64,000 bases of DNA from JALHNI01 sp044226365 (GTDB lineage Bacteria > Acidobacteriota > Terriglobia > Bryobacterales > Bryobacteraceae): contig JBGAHE010000023.1 in assembly GCA_044226365.1 (NCBI GenBank), forward strand, positions 7,138 to 71,137, given 5' to 3'. Below, in pieces: positions 51,131-59,575 of this stretch. The number at the start of each line of letters is the position of its first letter. Position 1 is the stretch's first letter. The translations under genes and the position numbers were made by a program. Below the pieces are notes generated by a model. The model saw only the letters and a program-made list of their open reading frames with translations, was not told the origin of the DNA and searched no databases.

Positions 51131-52300
51131 TTGCCCCGCCCGACCGTTAAAATCTCCCGTAAAGCCATCGACCGCCTCGAAAGCGGCCACCCCTGGATCT
51201 TCTCGAGCGACCTTGTCGACCGAGGGGCCTCTCAGCCCGGCGACTTCGTTCAAGTCACCGATCAGCGCGGCCGGCCCCTGGGCCTGGCGCACTATTCCTC
51301 CACCTCGCAGATCAGCCTAAGGATGTTGACCCGTGACGCAGTGGGCGACGAACTCGCCCTGGTGCGCGAGCGCATTGAAGCCGCCGCGGCCTTCCGCGAT
51401 CGCGTGGTCCAGAATTCCGATGCCTACCGCTTAGTCCATGCCGAAGCGGACCTGCTGCCCGCCCTGATCATCGACCGTTACGCCGACGTCTTCGTGTTGC
51501 AGACGCTCAACCAGAGCATGGACCGGCTGAAGCCGCGGATTGCCGAGATCGTGCGCGACATGTTCGCCCCGCGCGCCATCGTCGAGCGGAACGATGCGCC
51601 GGTGCGGAAACTCGAGGCGCTGTCGCAGTCGAAGGGCGTGTTGCAGGGCTTGGTGGATGAACCGGTGGCCGTACGGATGAATGGGCTCGACCTGCGGGCC
51701 GACGTGCTCGGTGGCCAGAAGACCGGCGTGTTCCTCGACCAGCGCGAGAACTATCTGGCGGCCGGGCGACATGCGCGCGGGCGGGTGCTGGACTGCTTCT
51801 GTTCCACCGGCGGCTTTGCGATTCACATGGCGCCGGCGGCCTCGCACGTCGAGGCGATCGACGCTTCGACCGTCGCGCTCGAGGCCGCGCGAGCCAATGC
51901 AGAACGCAACCATGTGTCGAATTCTGTCGAATTCCGGGAGGCGGACGTCTTCGCGCTGTTGTCGGATTATGCTTCGGCGCGGCGTCAGTTCGACACGATC
52001 GTGCTCGATCCGCCGGCGTTTGCCAAGTCGCGCGCGACGGTGGATAAGGCGTTAGCCGGCTATAAGGAGATCAACCTACGCGCGCTGCGGATGCTGGCTC
52101 CGGGCGGCATTCTGCTGACGTATTCCTGCTCGCACCACGTGTCGGAGGCCGACCTGCTGGGGGTAGTAGCCGAAGCTGCGCTCGACGCCGGACGCACGTT
52201 GCGCATCCTGGAACGCCGCAGTCAGGCGAGCGACCATCCGGTGCTGCTGACGGTGCCGGAGACGCTTTACCTCAAGGGCGCCATCCTGCAGGTGATGTAG
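51131..52300 (+). CDS. Class I SAM-dependent rRNA methyltransferase, RlmI-like (PUA domain)
   Basis: A 389-residue enzyme. N-terminal PUA domain (about 1-75; HPWIFSSDLVDRG), a middle domain, and a Rossmann methyltransferase. SAM motif DCFCSTGGFAIHMA starts near 218, and the catalytic LDPPAFAKS is near 292. RlmI makes m5C1962 in 23S rRNA, and the C-terminal SYSCSHHV has the Cys expected for m5C chemistry. Start is TTG at 51131, since no ATG or GTG precedes the PUA fold; AAGAG is just before it. Its stop abuts the convergent esterase stop inside a 24-base palindrome. Confidence 0.85.
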   Translation: MPRPTVKISRKAIDRLESGHPWIFSSDLVDRGASQPGDFVQVTDQRGRPLGLAHYSSTSQISLRMLTRDAVGDELALVRERIEAAAAFRDRVVQNSDAYRLVHAEADLLPALIIDRYADVFVLQTLNQSMDRLKPRIAEIVRDMFAPRAIVERNDAPVRKLEALSQSKGVLQGLVDEPVAVRMNGLDLRADVLGGQKTGVFLDQRENYLAAGRHARGRVLDCFCSTGGFAIHMAPAASHVEAIDASTVALEAARANAERNHVSNSVEFREADVFALLSDYASARRQFDTIVLDPPAFAKSRATVDKALAGYKEINLRALRMLAPGGILLTYSCSHHVSEADLLGVVAEAALDAGRTLRILERRSQASDHPVLLTVPETLYLKGAILQVM

Positions 52301-52312
52301 CTACTTCACCTG
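52289..52312. repeat. Near-perfect palindrome centred on two convergent stop codons
   Basis: Arms CAGGTGATGTAG (52289-52300) and CTACTTCACCTG (52301-52312) pair with one mismatch. The axis lies exactly between TAG of the methyltransferase and the TAG (minus strand) of the esterase. Could act as a bidirectional transcript end, though no T tract follows. Confidence 0.55.
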
Positions 52313-54214
52313 CCAGGCTTCGTTGAAGAAGCCGGCGCGCAGAATCTTGCCGGGCCAGTGGTTGGTGGGGGGCGTGGCGAGGTCGACGATGGCCCAATCG
52401 GGCAGGATCGGGATCTGGCGTGAGTTGGTGCCGTCGGAGTCTTCCCGAAAGGTGAAGCCGGAGTTGAGGACGATGTAGCGCTCGGGCGAAAGCGGGTTCG
52501 GGTAGACCATCACCAGGGCTTGGCCGGCGTCCGCCTTCAGGGGCAGCTTGCCCGCGATGCGGGCGATCAACTGATTGCTGCCGGCGTCTCCCCACAGGAT
52601 CAGGTTGCTCTCGGCGAGGTCCGCGTCGGTGACTTCGGTGTCGTTCTTGATGCGGACTTCGGCGCGAAAGATGCCACGCCAGCGGCGGATGGCGCGTTCC
52701 ATCTCCGACGCGGCCCACGCGCCCAACTTCGGGTCAGCGGCCTGACCGGTGGGACGCACAAAGAGGAAGCGGCTGAGAAAGGCGTCGTCGATGGGGCCTT
52801 GCAGACCCGGGCGTTTGGCGAGGCCGGACTTGGGCGGGCCGGCCACCCACTTGATGCCTTCGCGGTGAAACTCGGCGGTGAAGCTGAGGTCCGTGTTCGC
52901 GCCCTGCGTGAGGCGCAGCGGCAAGCCGTCGATGGTGACCGTGGGTTTCACTTCGAGGTCGAACGGGTATTGGCCGGGTTCAAAGCGGAGGCGGAACGCG
53001 GTGACGTTGGCGGTGCGCAAAGTGATGAAGCCCGGTTCGCGGATTTCGGCTTCCACGCGGGCCCGGTCCCAATGCGATTCGAGCCCGAGCAGTTCGAGCC
53101 AGCGCATCTGGTTATAGTGCAGTGTGTAAGTGACGAAGCGAAGCTTGCGCGGCACCGGATTGCGGCCGTGCTCGGCTAAGACATCCACGCGCCGGGCGAC
53201 TTCGAGCTTCGCTTGCGGCTCGTACTTGTGCTCGGTGTTTGGCCCGATGACGTGCGCGAGCGAGAGTCCTTCGCCTTCAAGCGCTTTGGCCATGATCTGG
53301 GCGGCCTGAATCTGTTTGTCCTTTTCGCCCGAGTAAGCCACCAGCGGCAACTGATAGAAGTTGGCGGCGTAGTCGGTGGCGTTGTACCAGTGGAGCAACT
53401 GACGCTCCCAGTTTGGCAGGGCCTTGATCGCTTCGGGCGTGAACTTCTGATATTCCAGCGTTTCGGCGAAGCCGGCCCCCGGCGCCGCAACAGCGAAGAG
53501 ACCAGCGTAATGGGCGCCCAGGTGCCAGGTGGAGGCGCCGCCCATCGAGAAGCCGCGGACGGAGATTCTGTTCTCGTCGATGGCATAGCGGCGCTTCACG
53601 TCCGCCAGGGCTTCGAGCACGTCCATCTCGCCGGCGAACTTGGTGGCGTTGCAGTAGCGCCCGTAGACGTGGAGCATGAGGGTGTCGCGCGGCGTGAACT
53701 CACCGCTGCTGGTGAGGCGCTGCCAGAGGAAGGCGAGTTCGCTACGGGTGTCGCCGCGGCCGGGTAGCCAGATGTCGAGGCGCCAGCGGCGAGGCGAGTT
53801 TGGCGAGAAGCTCGGCGGAATAACCAGGCCGTAAGGCTGAATGCTGTCGTCGATTTGGGACTTGTAGCCCAGCGGCACGAGGCCCGTGGCGCGCGTCCAA
53901 GGGGTGCGGCCGGCGGCCAACTGGTCGGCGCGCTCCATACCGAGGGCGAGCAGGTCATGAGCCCGGCCGAACTCCGCGGGCAGGTAGAACTCGTTGTATT
54001 TGAGCGCCGAGGCGACGGCGCGCTCGATGACGGCGATGTCTTCGATGTGGGGCGACTGACGAAGGGGCGCGAGAGCATCCTGCAATCGCTTCAGCTCCGT
54101 TTCGAGGGACTGGCGCTCTTCGGCGGGAATCGGAATGCCCGGTGGCGGCAGTGGCTTTTGGGCAAACAGAGCAGGGACCAGCAGAAAGGCAGCGACACGA
54201 ATCACGTTGCTCAT
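52301..54214 (-). CDS. Exported alpha/beta hydrolase (esterase/prolyl-oligopeptidase-like)
   Basis: A 637-residue protein with signal peptide (MSNVIRVAAFLLVPALFAQ). The hydrolase core has nucleophile S223 in RGFSMGGAST. An N-terminal helical region (about 30-105) and a C-terminal beta-rich part flank it. The central fold and the GRGDTRSELAFLW segment resemble exported PHB-depolymerase/feruloyl-esterase-type proteins that Acidobacteria and Planctomycetes encode in number. The substrate, probably a polysaccharide ester or peptide, is unknown. It converges on the rlmI-like gene with no gap. Confidence 0.75.
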   Translation of the reverse strand: MSNVIRVAAFLLVPALFAQKPLPPPGIPIPAEERQSLETELKRLQDALAPLRQSPHIEDIAVIERAVASALKYNEFYLPAEFGRAHDLLALGMERADQLAAGRTPWTRATGLVPLGYKSQIDDSIQPYGLVIPPSFSPNSPRRWRLDIWLPGRGDTRSELAFLWQRLTSSGEFTPRDTLMLHVYGRYCNATKFAGEMDVLEALADVKRRYAIDENRISVRGFSMGGASTWHLGAHYAGLFAVAAPGAGFAETLEYQKFTPEAIKALPNWERQLLHWYNATDYAANFYQLPLVAYSGEKDKQIQAAQIMAKALEGEGLSLAHVIGPNTEHKYEPQAKLEVARRVDVLAEHGRNPVPRKLRFVTYTLHYNQMRWLELLGLESHWDRARVEAEIREPGFITLRTANVTAFRLRFEPGQYPFDLEVKPTVTIDGLPLRLTQGANTDLSFTAEFHREGIKWVAGPPKSGLAKRPGLQGPIDDAFLSRFLFVRPTGQAADPKLGAWAASEMERAIRRWRGIFRAEVRIKNDTEVTDADLAESNLILWGDAGSNQLIARIAGKLPLKADAGQALVMVYPNPLSPERYIVLNSGFTFREDSDGTNSRQIPILPDWAIVDLATPPTNHWPGKILRAGFFNEAWQVK

Positions 54215-54239
54215 GCTATCGCGGAGCCGCGGGCGGGCG

Positions 54240-55028
54240 CTATCGCATTTTGGCGTAGAGACGCTCGAGGGCTTGCCGGTAGAGCGGACCGGCTTTCATG
54301 GGGAGGTCTTCGTGGCCGGCGCCGGAGACTTGGAGGAAGTCTTTGGGATGGGGCGCGGAGGCGAACAGTTCGCGGCCGAGCACAGGGTCAATCATGCGGT
54401 CGGCGTCGCCGTTGATCACCAGGAGCGGAGCTTGCAGGCGCGAGATTCGCCCGAGCGAGTCGAAGCCTAAAGGCAGGCTCCAGCCGATGCCGGGGAGGAT
54501 GCCGTTGGCGACGTCGCGAGCGCGGGTGAAGGGAGCTTCGAGTACGACGGCGCCGACGCGGTTGTGGCTGGCGAGTTCGACCGCGACCGCGCTGCCGAGA
54601 GAAAAGCCTTGCACGACAATGCGCTGGGGCGCGAAGCCGCGGCGGAGCAGCCAGTCGTAGGCGGCCTGCGCGTCCGTATAGAGCCCTTGCTCATCCGGTG
54701 AGCCGGTGCTGGCGCCGTAGCCGCGGTAATCCATGATGAGGACTGACTGCGGCACGGTGCGGATGGCATCGACGTACTCCTCGTACAAAGCGACGTAGCC
54801 GCCGTTGCCATGCAGATACAGTGTCACCTGGGAGGCGCCGGGTAACTCATACCACCAGGCGTTCAGCCGTTCGCCGTCGGGCGTGGCGATCTGCACGGCC
54901 GAGGCGCCGCGAGGCAGCGACGGCGTGCGATCGGGGCTGGGAAAATAAATCAAGCGCCGCCCGCCGAGCGCCAACACCAGCCACACAATGAGAAAGAGCG
55001 CCAGGATCCTCAGGGTACGTTGGATCAT
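54240..55028 (-). CDS. Membrane-anchored alpha/beta hydrolase (BEM46/YfhR-like)
   Basis: A 262-residue protein. An N-terminal hydrophobic anchor (about 6-22) precedes the fold: LYLHGNGG near 70 (oxyanion HG), DYRGYGASTGSP near 98, nucleophile Ser in VQGFSLGSAVAVEL near 146, acid in VINGDADRMIDP and a late His in SGAGHEDLP. Family members are small serine hydrolases of undefined substrate. It is upstream of the larger esterase on the same strand, 25 bases apart, so both may be cotranscribed. Confidence 0.82.
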   Translation of the reverse strand: MIQRTLRILALFLIVWLVLALGGRRLIYFPSPDRTPSLPRGASAVQIATPDGERLNAWWYELPGASQVTLYLHGNGGYVALYEEYVDAIRTVPQSVLIMDYRGYGASTGSPDEQGLYTDAQAAYDWLLRRGFAPQRIVVQGFSLGSAVAVELASHNRVGAVVLEAPFTRARDVANGILPGIGWSLPLGFDSLGRISRLQAPLLVINGDADRMIDPVLGRELFASAPHPKDFLQVSGAGHEDLPMKAGPLYRQALERLYAKMR

Positions 55029-55055
55029 GACGCTCTTAGACTCCGTTTCCGAACC

Positions 55056-55099
55056 AGCAGTTCCCTGGCGCCAGCCGCTGGACGGCTGCGAGAACTGCT
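55056..55099. repeat. Nested inverted repeats between hydrolase and isomerase genes
   Basis: Outer arms AGCAGTTC / GAACTGCT (about 55056-55063 and 55092-55099) enclose CAGCCG-N5-CGGCTG (about 55072-55088) and the palindrome CTGGCGCCAG. Positions may be off by one base. It lies between two minus-strand genes and may be a leader structure or attenuator for the hydrolase. Confidence 0.45.
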
Positions 55100-55114
55100 C
55101 GTCCTATCTGACGA

Positions 55115-55131
55115 GTAAGTGACGCACTTAC
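55115..55131. repeat. Inverted repeat over the stop of the isomerase gene
   Basis: Perfect arms GTAAGTG-ACG-CACTTAC; the minus-strand TAA stop lies within the right arm. Positions may be off by one base. Possible 3'-end stabilising hairpin. Confidence 0.4.
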
Positions 55132-56189
55132 TTGAGACCGAGAACGCGGCGGTTCTTCTTGACGTCGGTGGCGACGCCGGCGAAGTCGTCAAACGCCTTC
55201 TTCGGCGGCTCAATCAGGTGCGAGGCGATAAAAGGAGCTCCTTCGGCGGCGCCTTGGGAGGCGTCCTTGTAGCAGCATTCCCATTCGAGGACAGCCCAGC
55301 TCGAGTAACCGATGGCGGTCATGCGGCTGAAGACTTGCTTAAAGTCGACTTGCCCATCGCCGAGTGAACGGAAGCGGCCAGGGCGCTGCGCCCAGCCCTG
55401 GAAACCGCCATAAACGCCGGACTTCTCATTCGGACGGAACTCGGCGTCCTTGACGTGGAAGGCCTTGATGAACTCGGCGTAGGTATCGATGAAGCGGACG
55501 TAGTCCAGGCATTGCAGGACGAAGTGAGACGGGTCGTAGTTGATGGCGACGCGCGGATGGTTGCCGGTAGCTTCGCGGAACATCTCGAAGGTGATGCCGT
55601 CGTGGGTGTCTTCGCCGGGATGGATTTCGTAGGCGACATACTGACCCTGCTTGTCGGCGTAATCGAGCAGCGGCTTCCAGCGCTTACCAAGTTCCTTGAA
55701 GGCTTCCTCCACCAGGCCCGCCGGACGCTGCGGCCACGGATAGAGGAACGGCCAGACGAGCGCGCCGGTGAAGCTGGGGCAAACGCTCAAGCCGAGGTTC
55801 TTGGAGGCCTTGAAGACGAGCTTCAACTGCTCGACGGCCCACTGGGCGCGGGCTTTGGGATCGTTGCGGACCTTGGGATCGGCGAAGACATCGAAGAGTT
55901 CGTCGTAGGCGGGGTGGGAGGCAACAAGCTGACCCTGGAGGTGGCAGGCGAGTTCGGTGATCTCAAGCCCGTTCATCTGCGCGCGCAGGTCTTCGCAATA
56001 GCTTTTAGATTCAGCGGCCTTCTTGAGGTCGATGATGCGGGAATCCCAGGAGGGGAGTTGGACGGCGAGATAGCCGAGGTCCTTGGCCCACTTGGTGATG
56101 GCAGGCAAGCTGTTGAAGGGCGCCTGATCGCCCATGAATTGCGCGAGGAAAATCGCGGGTCCTTTAATTTGTGCCATGGCAGTGGTCAT
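55128..56189 (-). CDS. Sugar phosphate isomerase/epimerase (xylose isomerase-like TIM barrel)
   Basis: A 353-residue TIM-barrel protein. Metal ligands of the family can be picked out: Glu in VAYEIHPGED near 198, Asp in INYDPSHF near 226, His in AFHVKDAEF near 248, and Glu in VLEWECCYKD near 306. Such enzymes interconvert sugars or inosose-type compounds in the cytoplasm. There is no signal peptide. The start may be at MTTAMAQ or four residues later. Divergent from the ceramidase-like gene with about 34 bases between. Confidence 0.83.
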   Translation of the reverse strand: MTTAMAQIKGPAIFLAQFMGDQAPFNSLPAITKWAKDLGYLAVQLPSWDSRIIDLKKAAESKSYCEDLRAQMNGLEITELACHLQGQLVASHPAYDELFDVFADPKVRNDPKARAQWAVEQLKLVFKASKNLGLSVCPSFTGALVWPFLYPWPQRPAGLVEEAFKELGKRWKPLLDYADKQGQYVAYEIHPGEDTHDGITFEMFREATGNHPRVAINYDPSHFVLQCLDYVRFIDTYAEFIKAFHVKDAEFRPNEKSGVYGGFQGWAQRPGRFRSLGDGQVDFKQVFSRMTAIGYSSWAVLEWECCYKDASQGAAEGAPFIASHLIEPPKKAFDDFAGVATDVKKNRRVLGLK

Positions 56190-56223
56190 TGTACGTCAAT
56201 TCAACTGCTATCCTTGCCGGTGA

Positions 56224-57591
56224 ATGAAACGGGATCTATTGCTATTGACGCTGGCCGGGGCGCTTCCGTTGATGGGAGCTTTTCGCGCCGGGGCGGCGTA
56301 TCGCGTGATCACGCCGGAAGTGCATCAGGGGGCGCCGCCGGTGTACATCGCGGGCTTTGGCCAGGATCGAGTGGCCACGGCGATCCAGGACCCTTTATTT
56401 GTGCGCTGCCTGGCGATGGAGACGCAGAAGCGCCCGGTGGTGATGTGCAGCGCCGACCTGATCGGCGTGTTTCTCGACGACGTGGAGAAGATGCGCCAGC
56501 GGGCGCGCCAGGAGGTCGGGCGCGATTTGGACATCATCTTCTCGGCGACCCACGACCATCAGGGACCGGACACGATGGGACTGTGGGGACCGCGGGCGGG
56601 CGTATCCGGGATCAACGAGACCTACAACAACCTGGTGGTGCAGCGCGGCGCCGAGTGCATCGTGGCCGCGGTGCGCGGGATGAAGCGGGCCCAACTGTTG
56701 CTGGCGCGAACGAACTTCTCGGACCTAAAGAAGTTTCTGCACGATACGCGTCCGCCGGTGGTGCATGACGAGGAACTGCTGGTGCTGGCCGTACGCGACA
56801 GGCGCAAGCGCAGCATTGCGACGCTGGTGAACTGGGCGAACCATCCCGAAGCGCTCGGGTCAAAGAATACGAAGATCTCGGCGGATTATCCGGCCGCCTT
56901 CTACCGGGCGATTGAGACGCTACGCGGCGGGGTATCGGTGTTTATGAACGGTGCCGTGGGCGGCATGCAGTCGCCGCTGGGGGCCGAGTTTGTTGACCCA
57001 ACGACGCGGGCGATTGCTCCCAAAGACAGTCTGCGCTTCGCGGAGGTGATTGGCGAGCGCATTGCCGATCTGGCGCATGATGCTCTCGCGAATGCCCGCC
57101 CGGTGGCGGTGGACCGGATCGAGTACCGCGAGAAGCGGATTCGCATTCCGGTCGCCAACGACGGGTTTCGGCAGGCCGCCGCCGCTAAGCTATATGGGGA
57201 TCGCAAGCAGTTTGGCGCCGATGGGACGACCGAAACGGTGGTGGGCTATCTGCGACTGGCGCACGGAAAGGACGTGAAGCTCGAGGCGGCCGCGATTCCG
57301 GGGGAGATGTATCCGGAACTGAGCGTGGGCGGCGTGGTGGCGTATCCGGGGGCGGATTATCCGAACGCGCCGGTGGAACCGGCGATTAAGAAGCAGATGA
57401 CGGCACCTTACCGGATGCTGTTCGGTCTGGCGAACGACGAGATCGGCTACATTATTCCGAAGTCTGAATGGGACAATCAGGCGCCGTTTCTGCAGAATGC
57501 CGGTAAGCGCTGGTATGGCGAAGTGAACTCGGTGGGGCCGGAAGCGGCACCCATGATCGCGGCGGCCTTCGCGGCACTGCTGCAGCGTTAA
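56224..57591 (+). CDS. Neutral/alkaline non-lysosomal ceramidase-like protein
   Basis: A 455-residue exported protein with signal peptide (MKRDLLLLTLAGALPLMGA). It resembles the ceramidase N-terminal domain: GAAYRVITPEV and IAGFGQDRVATAIQDPLFVRCL at the start, ATHDHQGPDTMG near 100 with zinc-type His residues, and NWANHPEALGSKNTKISADYP near 201. It lacks the C-terminal immunoglobulin-like domain of full ceramidases, so it is the short form common in Planctomycetes and Acidobacteria, whose substrate is not known to be ceramide. Two bases separate it from the next gene. Confidence 0.8.
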   Translation: MKRDLLLLTLAGALPLMGAFRAGAAYRVITPEVHQGAPPVYIAGFGQDRVATAIQDPLFVRCLAMETQKRPVVMCSADLIGVFLDDVEKMRQRARQEVGRDLDIIFSATHDHQGPDTMGLWGPRAGVSGINETYNNLVVQRGAECIVAAVRGMKRAQLLLARTNFSDLKKFLHDTRPPVVHDEELLVLAVRDRRKRSIATLVNWANHPEALGSKNTKISADYPAAFYRAIETLRGGVSVFMNGAVGGMQSPLGAEFVDPTTRAIAPKDSLRFAEVIGERIADLAHDALANARPVAVDRIEYREKRIRIPVANDGFRQAAAAKLYGDRKQFGADGTTETVVGYLRLAHGKDVKLEAAAIPGEMYPELSVGGVVAYPGADYPNAPVEPAIKKQMTAPYRMLFGLANDEIGYIIPKSEWDNQAPFLQNAGKRWYGEVNSVGPEAAPMIAAAFAALLQR

Positions 57592-57593
57592 CG

Positions 57594-59567
57594 ATGAATT
57601 TATTCCGCACGCCACTCACTGCGCTCGCGATCTTCGCGTTGAATCTTACGCTCGCCTGGCGATTCTTTCGGGCCGAGTATATCGTGCACCTGAGCTCGAT
57701 TGAGGGCGCTTACATTGGGCTGGCGCGCTATATCCAGGCCCATTGGGGCGATCTTGGCTGGCTGCCGCTGTGGTACGGCGGAATTCCTTTTCACGATAGT
57801 TACCCGCCGGCCTTGCATCATGTGGTGGCGGCGGTGGGCGCGATCACCGGGTGGAGCGCGGGCCGCGCGTATCACGCGACTTGCGCGGTGACTTACGCGC
57901 TGGGGGCGGTGACTTTGTATGGGCTGGTGCGGGCGCTGGCGAAGTCCGAGGCGGCGGGCGTGCTGGCCGCGCTCTTCTTCTCGTTGGTTTCGCCATCGGC
58001 CTGGCTGATCTCCGGCATCGGGCGGGACATGGGGAGCGCGACTTACGCACGGCGCCTGATGACGCTGGTGAAGTTTGGCGAAGGGCCGCACTTACTCTCG
58101 CTGACGTTAGTGCCGGTGGCGTTACTTGCGATGCACCGTTTACTCGAGAAGCCATCGGCGTGGCGGTTGGCGCTGACGGCCTTGGCTTATGCGGCGGTGG
58201 CGCTGAGTAACTGGCTGGGGTCATTTACGTTGGCGCTGGGCACGCTGGTGATTCTGGCGATTCATCCGGTGCGGCGTTCGGTGCCATACGGCGCGGCGGT
58301 GGGGGCTTTGGCCTATGCGCTCGCGAGCCCCTGGATTCCGCCGTCGACGATCCGCCTGGTGCGGCAGAACGCGCAGATCGTGGGCGGCGACTATCAACTG
58401 ACGGGCACGGGGATGCTGGTCTTCGCCGGGATTCTGGCGGTAGCCGGCGTGGCGGTGTGGCTATGGCGCGAACGGGATCCGGCGCTGGCCGCGGCCGCGG
58501 CGTTCACGATTCTCACGGGAGGTATCACGCTGACCAAGGAGTGGGTGCACTTGACGACCTGGCCCCAGCCGGAACGCTATCACCTGGCTATGGAAATGGG
58601 GCTGGCGATGCTGGCCGGGGTGGTGTGGAGTGGGGCTTGGGCGCGGAGCGCGCGCGCGGGTCGTGGGGCTTTGATGGCCGTGAGCGCCGTGGTGCTGCTT
58701 TATCAAGCCCGGGAGTATCGGCACTATGCGCGGACGCTGATCCGGACGACGCCGATCCGGGAGACGCTCGAGTATCAGGTGAGCGAGTGGGTGGCGGCGA
58801 ACCTGCCGGGCGAACGCGTGTTCCTTGGCGGCTCGAGCGGCTTCTGGGCGACCGCGTTTGCGGACGTGGTGCAGTTCAAGGGCGGCTTTGATCAGGGCCA
58901 GCCGTATCGCAATCGGCATGACGTCATCTACGCATTGCCGTATCTGGAGCACAACGGTGCGGTGACGGCGGCCTGGCTGCGCGCCTATGGCAATCGCGCG
59001 GTGCTGGTGAGCGGACGCCAGACGCGCGATGCCTATCAGGATTGGCGTGACCCGCAGAAGTTCGACGGCGTGTTGCCACTGCGATGGGAGCAGGGTGACG
59101 ACCGGATCTATGAGGTGCCGGCGAGGCAGAAGTCGCTGGCGCATGTGATTCGGCCGGCAGAGGCGGTACCGGTGGGTCCACTCGATTGGCAGTCGACGAA
59201 GCAGATCGACGCCTTCGTCCGAGCGATCGATGATGGCGCGCGGGCGCCGGCGGCGTTCACGTGGCGGGGCCAAAGCCGGGCGGAGATAGCGGCGACGGTG
59301 GCGCCCGGGGAGGTAATCGCGGTGCAGATCAACCACCATCCGGGCTGGCAGGCGGAGGCGGCGGGGCAAGCGCTGGAGACGTCAGCCGATGGGTTGGGTT
59401 TTTTGCTGATTCAGCCGCGCGCGCCGGGTCCGCTGCGGATTTCGCTGTGGTTCGACGGCGGGACGGAGGCGGCGGCGATGCGAGCGCTGCAGACGTTTGC
59501 GGTGCTGGTGCTGGCGGGGCTGGCGATCCGGGAACAGATCGTGCGCCGGCGCGCTCTAAGCCGTTAA
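57594..59567 (+). CDS. Polytopic membrane protein, GT-C glycosyltransferase-like
   Basis: A 657-residue protein with about ten hydrophobic spans in the first 390 residues and a soluble region at about 395-625. A last span is near 632-648. The first loop reads SSIEGAYIGLARYIQAHWGD with an acidic residue (E38) where GT-C enzymes place the catalytic acid, then WYGGIPFHDSYPPALHH, a pattern seen in large membrane proteins of the PTPS-related/GT-C group. Donor and acceptor are unknown. It lies two bases after the ceramidase-like gene and eight before the phosphofructokinase gene. Confidence 0.65.
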   Translation: MNLFRTPLTALAIFALNLTLAWRFFRAEYIVHLSSIEGAYIGLARYIQAHWGDLGWLPLWYGGIPFHDSYPPALHHVVAAVGAITGWSAGRAYHATCAVTYALGAVTLYGLVRALAKSEAAGVLAALFFSLVSPSAWLISGIGRDMGSATYARRLMTLVKFGEGPHLLSLTLVPVALLAMHRLLEKPSAWRLALTALAYAAVALSNWLGSFTLALGTLVILAIHPVRRSVPYGAAVGALAYALASPWIPPSTIRLVRQNAQIVGGDYQLTGTGMLVFAGILAVAGVAVWLWRERDPALAAAAAFTILTGGITLTKEWVHLTTWPQPERYHLAMEMGLAMLAGVVWSGAWARSARAGRGALMAVSAVVLLYQAREYRHYARTLIRTTPIRETLEYQVSEWVAANLPGERVFLGGSSGFWATAFADVVQFKGGFDQGQPYRNRHDVIYALPYLEHNGAVTAAWLRAYGNRAVLVSGRQTRDAYQDWRDPQKFDGVLPLRWEQGDDRIYEVPARQKSLAHVIRPAEAVPVGPLDWQSTKQIDAFVRAIDDGARAPAAFTWRGQSRAEIAATVAPGEVIAVQINHHPGWQAEAAGQALETSADGLGFLLIQPRAPGPLRISLWFDGGTEAAAMRALQTFAVLVLAGLAIREQIVRRRALSR

Positions 59568-59575
59568 ACTGAAAG

